A DNA stretch of 64,000 bases. Source: Eutreptiella sp. 'Long Island Sound 2002' (taxonomy: Eukaryota; Euglenozoa; Euglenophyceae; Eutreptiales; Eutreptiaceae). Both the position numbers and the translations under genes were made by a program. Where the stretch lies: positions 21,883,232 through 21,947,231 of the forward strand of contig OZ038397.1 of assembly GCA_964036045.1 (NCBI GenBank), read 5' to 3'. Under the pieces are notes generated by a model. The model was not told the DNA's origin. It searched no databases and saw only the letters and a list, made by a program, of their open reading frames with translations. Shown here one piece after another: positions 1-10,090 of the stretch (position 1 is the stretch's first letter; each line of letters starts with the position of its first letter).

Positions 1-141
1 CCCGGAGCAATATCACGCTCTGGGGCATCGGCGGCCTCGCGGAGGGATCCGCCCCCCCCGCCCCCCCAGCAAGCCGGCCCTGGCCGCCCGGCCTACGCCT
101 CGGCGGCGAGGTCCGCGGCGCGGCACCCCCGTCCGGGGGCC

Positions 142-1540
142 GTGCGGGTGGTGGCGGCCGCCGCCCGCACCTCGACAACGCACCCCCCGGTGCAACCCAC
201 GGCGGCAGCCCTTGGGGCCCTGCTGCCCTCGACGACGGCGGTGCAACCGCTCCGCCTGTACCAAGGCGAGTCCCTGGACACGGTCCGGGAATGGGGCATC
301 GCCCAGATCACGCCAGGGCGACACCCGGCGGAGTGGATGCCGCCCTCCCAAGAGGGGGCCCTACGGTGCGTGGCGCTGGTGGGCTGCACGGTCCACGAGG
401 CCCACCTCGCGGCCGCGGCCGCCTTCGTGGCCCACGACGCCGTGCAGCGCGTCACCGCCCTGGTACACGTCCAGGGCGCCAACCGGGCGGCCCCCACCCT
501 GGCGACCCTGCTGCAGGCCCTCCGCCGGACGAGGGCCAGCCTGGCGGTGCCGGGAGCGGCCCTGCACGGCGTGGTGTGCACGGAGCGCCAGCCCTGGGAG
601 ACGGTGGACCCGGCGGTGGTGGACCCCGCGCCGCCGGGTCACATTCTACAGCTCGTCTGGGAGCGCCTCCCGGCGGGTGACGACCGGGAGGCGGCCGAGC
701 TCCCGGACGTGGACCCGGCGCCGCTGGACCCCGTGCCAGCCACCGTCCGGGTGGTGTGCGTCCTAGACCCGGCGGTCCTGGCGGATGCCGACCTGCGTCG
801 GCTCCACGTGGGGTATTTTGGGGAGGACCACGCGTGGCGGCACCTCAGGCCGCTCATGGGGGCAGCTCTGCCCCACCCCCCGCCCATGCAGGCTGCGGTC
901 CCGGGCTCGAAGGTCGAAGTCTCCACCGACCTCCCCTCGTCCGTGGCCCCGCTGGTGATGCGCGCCAGCGGCAAGGGCCGAGGGGTGCACTTCCGGCCCT
1001 GGATCGTCACGGGCGCGGCCTGCCAGCACCCCGTGTACGTGCTATGGTTCAAGCAGCCGCCGGTGCGCCGCGGGCCCTCCCCGGAGGTCTGGAAGACCCT
1101 CGCCGAAGATGGGGAGCTCAGCTCCAGGTTTGCGGGCCTGGTGGACGGTGGCGCCCCCGGCAACGTGGGGGTCCGCTTCTGGGGGGCCAAGCCGGCAGAC
1201 CCCGAGGGGGTGGCGCACATCGCCAACTTGCTGGGGGCCCCGGCCCCGGCGCAGACCACGTCTGTGCGGGTCCGGGGCATCCCCGTAACTGGGCCTGGCG
1301 GTGGACGAGTATGCGCAGCTCCGGCGCTACGCCCAGGAGGCTTTCGGGCCGGATGTGCCCATCCGCGTCCACCGCTGCACCCAGCTGGCCCACAGCACCC
1401 TTGACCGCCCGGTCTTCGACGTGGAGCTGGAGGGGGTGCCTCCAGACTGGCAGGGGGCGCAGCTGGGCGCGCCCGACACCCGCCTCCCCGATCGGACTTG
1501 GGAGCGGACCACCCGCAGCTCCCGCCAAGGGCGCTATTAG
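142..1540 (+). pseudogene. LINE ORF1-like protein, one frameshift
   Basis: An open frame runs from 142 to about 1,285. It continues in a second frame to a stop at 1,540 (residues reading VDEYAQLRRYAQEAF onwards). Composition, continuity and position before the endonuclease/RT frames suggest the ORF1 (RNA-binding, gag-like) protein of the LINE. No zinc knuckle or clear RRM is visible, so the role is inferred from position only. The true start may lie upstream of the window, because a plausible coding frame (NITLWGIGGLAEG) is already open at base 2. The break lies near 1,285-1,300 and is not at a long homopolymer. Confidence 0.5.
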
Positions 1541-1840
1541 CCTGTGGGGCCCCGGGCACGGATGACGCGCCCCCAAGGGCCCGCGGCCGCTCCGCAACAG
1601 CCTGCAGCCGCCCGAGACTCGCCGGACCACACGGGTGACCTGGCCATGGCCAATGCGGAGCCGGCCGTCGTCGACATAGATGAGGAGGACGAGGACATTC
1701 TTTAATGTTCTTAGTCCTCCTCTTGCTAACCCTCCTGCACGCGGTGGACTGCCCTGGCTGGCAGCCCGGAACGGGCACGATAACCCACGCGGTCTGGACG
1801 GAGCGACCTCGAGCCCCGGCCTCCTGCCGGACACACCCGG

Positions 1841-2760
1841 TGACAGCGGCAGTGGCGACAGAAGCGGTTCCAGCCCCGGCAACCCCCCCCCCTGGGCAGG
1901 CACCAGGGACCGGACCCCCGAGCCGGCTGGAGGGTGTCTGTACACCCACAGCCCACGAGGGTGCCCCGGCGCGGGACGATGGCCCTGGGTCCTCTTTGGG
2001 GGTGGAGAGCAGCCCGGGCAGTGGCGAGGGTCCCCGCGCGGCAGTGGGGGTTTGGCGTTACAGCGGGGCACTGCGGCTCTCCCTCTCACCGGGTGTGGCC
2101 GGCGCGGCTGCCGGCGGACTCCCCCCCCCCCCCCCCGCCCCCCCCCCCCGAGGGCAAACGGAACCTGCTGGGCTGCCCGGGAGCGAGCACCGTGTACCGG
2201 GGGGCCGAAGGCAGCAGGGGGCCTGCCGACTCCTGACCCCGGGGGGCCCCTGCCCCAACCTACTGACCTCGGAGCCCACTACAGACGCAGGGCTAACCGG
2301 AACCACCTGCAGGCAAGGGGTGGCCCGCCCGCCGCCACTGGCCAGAGCCTGCGAACGCGCCCTGGCCGGGGGGGGGGGGGGGGGGCAGCGATCCACACCG
2401 CCCCGGTTCCCTGCTGGACACCCCCAGCGCGGCTGGTGGTGGGCACGGCAGCGGTACGAGCCCCGTCGACCCCCCCCCTGGTGTGGCCCCGGTGTCCGGA
2501 CCCCCGACCTGGCTGGAGGGTGTCTGTACGCCCACAGCCCACAAGGGCGCCCCAGGGCGAGGCGAAGGCACTGGGTCCCCCCCAGGGGCGGGGGCTGGCC
2601 CGGGCTGTGGCACGGGGCCCCACGCCACAGTGGGGGGTTGGCGGTATAACGGGGGGCGCAGCCGCCGCGGCAGTGCGGCTCCCCCTCGCGCCGGGGCTCC
2701 CCCTCTCCCCCCACCTGCCCCTCCCCCCACCCCCTCCCGCGGGGGGCGGCGGTTGCACGA
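1841..2760. repeat. Direct duplication in GC-rich LINE spacer
   Basis: The segment around 1,873-2,090 is repeated at about 2,462-2,660. Both contain the same succession of blocks: CGGACCCCCGA, then GGCTGGAGGGTGTCTGTAC, then CCCACAGCCCAC, then GGTTTGGCGTT/GGTTGGCGGTA. Identity is moderate and the offset is about 589 bases. Several overlapping long open frames cross it on both strands, as expected by chance at this GC content, and I do not support any of them as a gene. It also holds runs of more than ten C or G (about 2,125 and 2,370). Confidence 0.6.
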
Positions 2761-2883
2761 AGATCCGTCGGGCTACGCGCGCTGCCTACCAAAGGAACCA
2801 GGGGGGCGGGACACACATGCCGCCCTCCCCCCCCGCCCGCAACCCCTGGACCCCTGTCGACTTGCAGCTCGACTGTTTTACAC

Positions 2884-3705
2884 ATGGCACGTGGACCACA
2901 CAGCCGCGGGCGCGGACGCGGCCGAGGGCGAGGGCGCGGGCGCTCGGCTCCGGCCCCCCCTGCCCCCCTCACGGAGCACCAGCGGCGGCACCACGGCCTC
3001 GTCCTGGTCCGCTGGTGGTACCGCCAAGCCGCCCGGGTGTACCCGCACCGCCGCCAACGGTGGGATTGGGCCCGCACGGCCTGCGCCCTAGCCCCCCTCG
3101 TCGGCCTGCTCCCTGGTGTCCTGCGGCTCCAGGACCTGCTAGAGGGGGCCTGGAATGGATGGTGGCACTGCCATCACCGGCCGGAGGACGGGCAGGTCTG
3201 GATCACCGCCGTGGACCTCCCGAGTGGCCCCGAATTCGGGACCAAGGGGGCCACGATCTGGCACGCCCTGCGGTGGAGGTACCCACAGGTCCTCTACGCG
3301 CGCGCCCCCCGGCCGGATTCCCGCGGCGGCGGCCGCCCATGGACGTGGCGCCAGTACCTGGCCCCCATGTGGCGGGAGGAAACGGGCGAGCCGTTGCGGC
3401 GGCAGACCGGGCACCGCCGCGTCGAGGAGTGGGACGACCCCCCACCCTGCTGGTTCCTCCGCCCCCGCCGCGGCCTCACCCTCTTCGAGGGGAAGACGGA
3501 CGCCGGCAGGGACCACACGGTGGGGGTGGACTGGTGGGGCCGGGTCTGGGACAACGACCCCGCCCGCCCACCGCCCCCCTACCCCGAGCCCGAGGCGACG
3601 TGGCGGGACGTGGCCGACGCCGTCCACGCCCTCCTCCCCGAGGTCAGCGACGTGTGGTGGGCCGTCCTGCCGGAACCCGGGGAGGTCCACGGCACGGCGC
3701 TGTGA
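2884..3705 (+). CDS. Trp-rich ORF of unknown function inside the LINE
   Basis: A 273-residue frame starts at an ATG with an Arg-Gly run (RGRGRGRGRGR) and stays open to a TGA at 3,705. Unlike the surrounding GC-driven frames it is rich in Trp and in mixed hydrophobic/charged residues (for example WWYRQAARVY, WNGWWHCHH, WDDPPPCWFLRP, VGVDWWGRVWDND), which argues for real coding. The basic RG-rich head could bind RNA. I recognise no family. It lies between the ORF1-like frame and the endonuclease and is probably a LINE-encoded accessory or gag-like protein. It could also be part of the pol polyprotein separated by frameshifts. Confidence 0.45.
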   Translation: MARGPHSRGRGRGRGRGRGRSAPAPPAPLTEHQRRHHGLVLVRWWYRQAARVYPHRRQRWDWARTACALAPLVGLLPGVLRLQDLLEGAWNGWWHCHHRPEDGQVWITAVDLPSGPEFGTKGATIWHALRWRYPQVLYARAPRPDSRGGGRPWTWRQYLAPMWREETGEPLRRQTGHRRVEEWDDPPPCWFLRPRRGLTLFEGKTDAGRDHTVGVDWWGRVWDNDPARPPPPYPEPEATWRDVADAVHALLPEVSDVWWAVLPEPGEVHGTAL

Positions 3706-4184
3706 CCCGACGCCCTCCGCCGCGCAGGGCCGGGGGACGCCCGGGACCGCATGCACGAGGTCTTCCGGGAGACCCTCCGCCTTGCGGGCGAATGGGAGCG
3801 CGGCGGCCCTGTGCGGGCGCTAGCGCCCCCCCTCCCTCGCGCCCGCGGCGGCACGCCACTCTCCCCGGCGCCTCCCCCTCCGCCTCCCGGCGCGCCTGCC
3901 CTCGGGTGGGGACCGAGGCCCACAACCTGACCCTGGCGCAGCGGGACTGGAGCCGACGTCTACCCTGCAGGCATGCCTGGCTGCCCTCCTGACCTCCCTG
4001 ACCCCCCTCTCAGCGCCCTGTGACCAGCGGTGGGCAGACTTCTGCAGGGGGTGGGGGCTGACTTCCCCCCCCCCAACCGACCCGAGCTCCCGATCCGAGA
4101 CGCCCCCCCCCCCCTCCCCGGTGCTGGGCTCTCTCCCCCCTCATTCTGTTACAATGCGGGGACATTGAGCCCCACCCGGGCCCC

Positions 4185-5300
4185 ATGCGCGTCGCGCTGG
4201 CGAACGTCACATCCCTGCGTCTGCACTGGCACACGGTCGCTGACTGGCGGGCGGACGTGGTGCTGCTCACGGAGACCCGACGGACGGCGGTGGCACGGCG
4301 GGTGATGCGCGCGCAGGCCGGGGCGTCGGGCTGGCAAGTTTTTGGGGGGCACCCTTGGAATCCCGGGGGGGGGGGGGGGGCATCTGGGATGCGCCGGCGG
4401 GAGGGGTGGGGATCCTGGTGCGCCAGGGCATCCCAGCCAGGCACGTACTCCCGCCCAAAGGGGCGCCCCGCAACGAACCGGACGCTCTGGCCCAGACGCT
4501 CTGGCACTCCACCCGCTGGTGCCATGTCCTGATTGGGCTGGGCCGGGGGGCGGACACCCTGCACGCCCAGGTGGCGTAAGGCGTGTCGGCCCAGCCGACC
4601 GTCAACTGCACCTTCTGGGACCACGCCACCCGGTATGTGGCGCGGCATGGGACGGCCCCGCAGCTGGGTGGGGGGGCACTTCAACTTTGACCTGAATTAC
4701 CCGCTTCAGGCGCCGCCGTCGGTCCTGGCGTCCCTCCTGACACGCCGGCTGGCGGATGCGGACCTCGAGCTGGCGACCGCCTTGGGGAGAGACCCCCTGT
4801 GCTCCTACCGCGCCCCGGAGGGGACGCGGCCCTCGCGCATTAACGGCCGGCTGGTGGACACGCGCCTGGCGGCGCTGCTCCATGCGGCGGAGCGGCTGCC
4901 GCAGGGGGCCAACTCGGGGCACACACCGGTGTGCTTTGCGATCCACCTGAAGGGGGCGTCGCAGCGGGTGGTCAAGTTCATTCGCCCCAAGCCGCTGGTG
5001 CCGGCCCAACGGGAGGAGCACGAGCGGCTCCTGCTTGTGCAACGCCTACTCGACCCGATGGAGGCGGGATGGCGGGCGGCTCTGGCTACCGGGGACGTGG
5101 ACCACGCATGGGCCTTTTGGACCACGGCCGCGGAGGAGACCCTCCTCGCCCTCGCCTGCCCGGATATCACACCGGACACCCTCCCGGCAGGGGCCACCCT
5201 CCCGTTGGCCCCTCCACACCTCCCCCGCGGCAAGGGGCACGGACCAGCTGCTCCGGGAGGTGCGCCTCTGCCCCAAGCAGCGGCGCGACACGTGAGGGCC
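4185..5300 (+). pseudogene. LINE apurinic-like endonuclease domain, frameshifted
   Basis: The frame opens with MRVALANVTSLRLH and DVVLLTETRR, matching the Asn and Glu metal-binding motifs at the start of APE-type LINE endonucleases. It shifts frame at a G14 run near 4,370, continues as GILVRQGIPAR, and shifts again near 4,580. It then reads GGHFNFDL where GDFN is expected and NSGHTPV where the SDH motif is expected. The Asp of GDFN is replaced by His and the Asp of SDH by Gly, both in residues normally needed for catalysis. With the frameshifts this marks an inactive nuclease. Target-primed integration by this copy is therefore unlikely. Confidence 0.7.
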
Positions 5301-7418
5301 CCTGACCTGCCCGGTGGCACGCATCCCGGCGGCCCAGGGGCCCCTCCGCCAGGTCCTGCGCTGGCTGGGGCGCCCAGCGCAGGGACCGGGCGTCCTGCCG
5401 CGAGCGGTGCAGCAGGCGTGGACGGCCCTACGGCGCCACTTGGACAGACTCCGCGCGCTCGGCCCGGAGTATGCGGGCTTTGAGCCGGGAGGCACGCCCG
5501 ACAAGCTGGCCCCGCTGGCCTCCCTCCGCCGCCTCAGCGCGGCGTTGGCGGGCAAAGTCTGGGCGACGCACCGCGCGGAGGACAAGGACCGCGTCAGGGA
5601 GTGGCGCGAGTGGCTCGAGGAGTCCTGGTCCTCGGACCAAGGGGCCGTATACCGCTGGCTCAAGGACGAGTTCTACGCCCCCCCCGGTCACCTTCCTCAC
5701 CAGGCCGGATGGCACGGCCACGGCCAGCCTAGCGGAGATGGATGGCCTCCTGCAGGAGGCCTGGCGCCCCATCAACCGCAAGTATGCGGCGGACCCGGAG
5801 CCGGATGCAGCGGCCTTCCTGCGCCGCTACGGCCACCACATCCGGCGAGTCCCCATGCTGGCCTCGCAGCTCGATGGCCCCTGCCTGCGCAGGGGGCTCT
5901 CCCGCATGAGGCCCTCGGCGCTGGGGCTGGATGGGTGGAGCCTGGCGGACCTCCGCTCCCTCCCCGACAGGTTACTAAGCTGGCAGGCAGACCTCCTACG
6001 CGAGGTGGAGCGAAGGGGGCGGTGGCCCGCCCGCCTGGCCGAGGGCTACACCGCCCTCGTCCCCAAGGAGGGGCCGCCGGGGCCCCCGAACACCCGCCCG
6101 CTCACCGTCGTGTCCATGGTCTACCGGCTGTGGGCGGGGGGGGCGCCTGGTGGACGCCATTACATGGCAGGAGGCGTGGGCCCACCCGGCGGCCTTCGGG
6201 TTCCGCCCGGCGAGGAGCGCCCTGGACGGGGCGGCGGTGACGCAGGTCCTCTTGGAACTGTGTCGCCTCCGAGGCTGGGCCCTCGCGGGGATGAGCATCG
6301 ATTACGTCAAGTGTTTCGATCTCATCCCCCAGGCGGTCGTGTTGGCCCTGGCGTTGGAGCTGGGCATGGACCCGGGCACGTGCCGTGCCCTCGGGGCCAT
6401 GTACGAGCAGCTCCGCCGGGCCTACAAGATCGCCGGGGCCCTCGGGCTGTGGTGGCAAGCCACCAACGGCATCCTCCAGGGGTGTCCGCTGTCGGTGATC
6501 CTGGTGAACGTCCTCACCACGATCTGGAAGTGGGAGATAGACTCCCTGCGCCGACAGGTGTGCGCGCAAACGGCCGCCCTCCTTCCGGTTCTGGACGAGG
6601 ACGCCGTGGACGACCTGGAGCCGGGGGCCCTGCCCCCCCTCAAGGACACTGGCCCCGGCTGTGCCGCGCTGGGATCATCGGGCTACGCGGACGACACCGA
6701 GGCGGTGGCCCTGGGCGCTGCTGCGCTCAAGGACACGGTCCCCACGACGGAGGAGTGGCTGCGGATCACGGGGCAGGACGTCCGCGTGGACAAGTCCTGC
6801 TCCTGGGTCCAAGGAGAGCAGGACGCCCCGGCGGTGCGGCTCCGGGCGGTCCCCGTCCCGCCGGCGACTACCTTCCGCCAGCTCGGCGTCGACGTCGCGA
6901 TTGGGGGCTCCAAGGCCACGGGGCCGGTGCTGTCCCGTCGCTTGGAGGCGGGACGAAGCGCCCTGCGCCGCCTGCCGCATCTCTCGACGTATGGCTGGCG
7001 GGAGCGAGCCGTCAGCACTTTGATCACCCCGCTGGCCCTCCATGGGGTGGCGGTGGCGTCGGTGGCGGAGACCGACCTGCCGGGATTCGAGACCGCGGTG
7101 GTGAGGGCCCTCTGGGGGCTGGCGCGCGTGTCCCAGGCCAAGGAGATCATCTTCACCGTGCTGTACAAGGGGCACCGTGTGTCTCCGGTCATGCACACCC
7201 GCTACAAGCGCCTCCTCTGGCTGGCCCGCCTGGCCCGCCGACCGGGGGTCACGCAGGTCTTTGCCCAAGCTATATGGGAATCAGGGGGCCGCCCGCCCGG
7301 GACGGGCCCGGTGGGGCGCGCGCTCCGCACGGCGGCCTCCCTGGGCTGGACCCCGCATGAGGGCTGGTGGTGCTGGGACTTCCCGGGGCAGGACCACCCC
7401 CTACACTTTGTGCAATAG
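5301..7418 (+). pseudogene. LINE reverse transcriptase domain
   Basis: Recognisable RT motifs occur in order. They are LVPKEGPPGPPNTRPLTVVS then VYRLWAGG (palm entry, frame 5,471), SIDYVKCFDLIP (motif A), NGILQGCPLSVILVN (motif B) and GYADDTEAV (motif C, catalytic YADD at 6,683-6,694). A thumb-like region follows up to the stop at 7,418. Frame changes occur at about 5,683 (C8 run) and 6,137 (G8 run). The stretch from 6,150 to 7,418 is open throughout and keeps all catalytic Asp residues. The domain would copy LINE RNA by target-primed reverse transcription, but the upstream breaks make this copy non-functional as read. Confidence 0.8.
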
Positions 7419-8145
7419 CCGCTCCGGAAGCTCCAGCACCGGGTTCGGGACAGCTTGCGCTGCCACTCCGCGCGCCAGCTGGAGGCGCGGCGCCCCGTCA
7501 TCTTCGGAGGGCTGGGCGACGGGGCGGATGGCCCGCCCCCGTGTGGCGCTACCAGCGGCCTCCACGGAGCTGGAGAAGTCGCTGCTGCGCGGGCTCCTGG
7601 TCGGGGCCATGTGGACGGCGGCCCGGGTATCGGGCCACGGCCTGCGCGCCATCGCCGCATGCCCGCACTGCGGAGTGGCGCACGAGGACGAGGCCCACGT
7701 CCTGTGGGACTGCCCGGAGTGGGACGACGCCAGGAGGGCGTGGCTCCCCTGGCTGCACGACGCGGCGGGGGCTATCGCAGGCCTGGGCCCGCCAGACCGA
7801 TGGCCCTCCCGCCTGCGCAAGGCGGGGCTTTTCCCCCTTCGAATGGCGCAAGGGGTGGACCGGGACCTCCTTGACGGTTTTCTCTACCGCCTGTACTGCA
7901 TGTATTTGGCGGTCCTCGCGGCCCGGATGGCGGCCGGCGCGGGGGACCAGCCGGGTCACGGCGACCCCCTCTTCCCGGAGCAGCCGCGTCCGCGGCCCCG
8001 CAACCCTTACCCCCGGGGCTGCCTTCGTTGGCCCCATCCCGCCCAACGAAGGCCTCATAGTCCAGGGCCAGCTCGGCTCAGGAGACCTCCGCCGGCCCCG
8101 GATCCCAAGCCAGCGCCCGGGCCCACCGGACCGGGTCGTGGATGA
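7419..8145 (+). pseudogene. LINE post-RT region with CCHC finger
   Basis: After the RT stop the coding signal continues in another frame. It contains ACPHCGVAHEDEAHVLWDC, a C-x2-C-x8-H-x4-C finger (7,660-7,713) of the kind found near the C-terminus of many LINE pol proteins. Flanking residues (PASTELEKSLLRGLL, WLPWLHDAAGAIAG) look like genuine globular protein. The frame degenerates into Pro/Arg-rich sequence after about 8,000. The finger is thought to aid nucleic-acid binding during target-primed reverse transcription. No RNase H domain is evident. Confidence 0.6.
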
Positions 8146-9790
8146 AGTCCTGGGGCCACCTCCAGTCCGGCGGCACCCCCGGCCGCAACCGCGGCTGGTG
8201 GCGGACGGCATCCCCCCGGCCTCCCCGGACCACCGGCTGCGGGGCACTCGCCTGCCGCTGGGAGAGGGGGCGCAGGTCCTGCGCAAGGCGGTGGGGCTGG
8301 CGGAACGCCACCTGGCAGCGGGCGCACTACTGAGCGGGGCCCCGCTAGGGCGCTGTCGCTCGCTCCTCCCTCTTCGGGGGCGCGTGTGCACGGGGCTCTC
8401 GACGCGGCCGTACTTCGCGGCGCGCCACGAGGTCATGTTGCAGCTCATGCGCCTGGCGGCGCACTACCGCGACTCATGGGCCCGACGCCCGCGGGCACCG
8501 GCGCGCATGCGGCCACAGCACGGTGACCGCTTTCTCATGGACTACTTCCCCCAGCCCCCTGAGGAGGGGCCTCCCCTGCTGCCCTATGCCCGACGGCCCC
8601 CTCGGGCCCCGGCCCGCAGCGTCCCCCTAGCAGCCCCACAACGCAGCCGCGCCCCGGGGGCGGGCAGCGGCACGCAGGGCGCGCTATGCTTGGAACACGG
8701 GGCGCCGTCGTGCGCCCGCTGCAGGAGCGTGGGCTGGGGCATCAGCCGCTGCTGCCAGGCAGGCCATGCAGGCCACACAGGCCCCTCGGGGAGCTCGAGC
8801 TGCCCCGTGGTACCTCCCCGGGTCGCGCCGGGCCGCCAGGTGCTCGTCCCCGAGGTCCGACGGGCGGGGGCGGCGGCATTGTCCTCCTGGCTGAGGCGGG
8901 CCCGCCCAGCTTCACAGGCCCTCCCTGACTCGGGCGCCCCGGCGGCGCGCCGGTGTGCGGCCCCGCCCGGGGTGCTGAGCACGCGCCCTCCCCTAGCCCT
9001 GGGGCAGGACACCTCCCGGCCCACGAAGCGCCGGACGCCTAACCGGGCTAATCGGGGGGCCCCCGGGGGGATGTCGCACGGAGAGTCGGGTGAGGGGGCC
9101 GCGCACCCCCCTGTCACCCCAGCCACCGGGGGGGGAACCAATCCGACACCGACCCCCCCGGCGCTCCCCCCCCCCCGCGTGGAGGACGAGGGGGCGCCGC
9201 CGAGTGGGGGGGCCGAAGGGCCCCTCTTGTCCCGGCCAGTGGGGGGGGGGGGGCAGCACCGGGACCGTCCCCCCCCTCCCCCGCTGCCGGAGCGGGGGCC
9301 TCAGCCGAGCCCGGGCTGCGACAGGACGCCCCCCCACAGCAACCCCCCCCCCCCCCCCCCAGCAGAGCGACCCCCGGCGTCGCTTCCCGACATGTTCGGC
9401 CGCATCTCTGCGGCGCCGAGCAGCCGCGCACCGCCGCGGCGGCAGCCCCCCCCCCGCGGGCACCACGACGACCCCCCCCCCAAAGCCGCCAAGACGGTGG
9501 TGGACATGATGCGCGCGCGCCCGCCCTCCCCACGGGCCGTGGGCGGCGCAGCGGCAGGGGAGTCCCTCTCCCCCCCCACTAACCCAGTGGCGGGCGCGCC
9601 TCCAGCGGCGTCGCCACCCCAGTCCACACTGCCGCCGCGGCGGCAGCACGGCAGGGCCAGCACGGAGGAGACTTAGTCCCCTCCGGCACGTCCCTCCCGG
9701 CCGCCGTGCAGGCACAGGCGGGGGGCCTGTAGGGGAGGACACGGGCGCCTAAACTCGCCTCGGCCCACCTCCCCGCCCCTCTGGCTCTGT
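8146..9790 (+). other. GC-rich LINE 3' portion, coding uncertain
   Basis: A long frame (7,367-9,676) stays open through this part. It ends in a Pro/Gly/Arg-rich tail with many C and G runs, for example near 9,240 and 9,345. Opposite-strand frames are open for hundreds of bases too, so openness is not evidence of coding here. A stretch about 8,200-8,600 (AVGLAERHLAAGALLSG, ARHEVMLQLMRLAAHYRD) looks more protein-like and may be a real C-terminal domain of the LINE. The remainder is best treated as LINE 3' sequence. Confidence 0.4.
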
Positions 9791-9837
9791 ACATAGCCCA
9801 GTGGACGTTAATCGACGAATGCCCTATTTATGTGTTT

Positions 9838-10090
9838 TTCACCCTATTTGGGTATTTGGTCCGGGGCGGGGGGGGGGGGTCTCCCAAGGGATTGGTACAC
9901 CACATGCAGTTTTTCGCCCTGGTCAGCTCAAAAATCGAAGTTTTTGAACCTTACTTTTTTTGATATTGTGATGACTTAAAATGATTATCCAAACTATGTA
10001 AAGCATGTTTTAGGCTGTGTTTACATGTTTTTCAGCCTATTTTGGTATTAGCCGCACGGGGGCGGGGGGGGGGGGGGGGCTTGTGAGGTA
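9838..10090 (+). repeat. Left copies of a ~195-bp repeat
   Basis: Immediately after the GC-rich LINE ends, the sequence matches the unit of the array at 12.7-14.7 kb. It has the block 'caccctatttgggtattggt', a G-run, 'ctcccaagggattggtacac', 'gcagtttttc', 'tcaaaaatcgaagttttt' and 'gtaaagcatgttttaggc'. A second, diverged copy starts near 10,020. The copies lie on the other side of the decayed RT from the main array, so the RT region is bracketed by the same repeat. Confidence 0.75.

Larger units (their letters stand above)
1..9790 (+). mobile_element. Degraded GC-rich non-LTR retrotransposon (LINE, APE-RT type)
   Basis: A continuous very GC-rich tract carries, in order and on one strand, an ORF1-like frame, a Trp-rich frame, an APE-type endonuclease, a reverse transcriptase with YADD and a CCHC-type finger. 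This is the order of an APE-clade LINE. The left end is cut by the window. The right end is placed near 9,790, where composition falls abruptly to ordinary AT/GC and a different repeat begins. The reading frame changes at least four times, and three of the changes lie at G or C homopolymers, so this copy (or its assembly) is not intact. The fine LINE clade cannot be assigned by eye. A class-level call is secure; the exact boundaries are not. Confidence 0.8.

Noticed and set aside
1680-3992. A 770-residue open frame (and comparable minus-strand frames at 639-1,949 and 7,549-8,448)
   Set aside because: Stops are rare at this GC content, several strands are open at once, and the translations are Pro/Gly/Arg filler without motifs. 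They overlap better-supported LINE frames.
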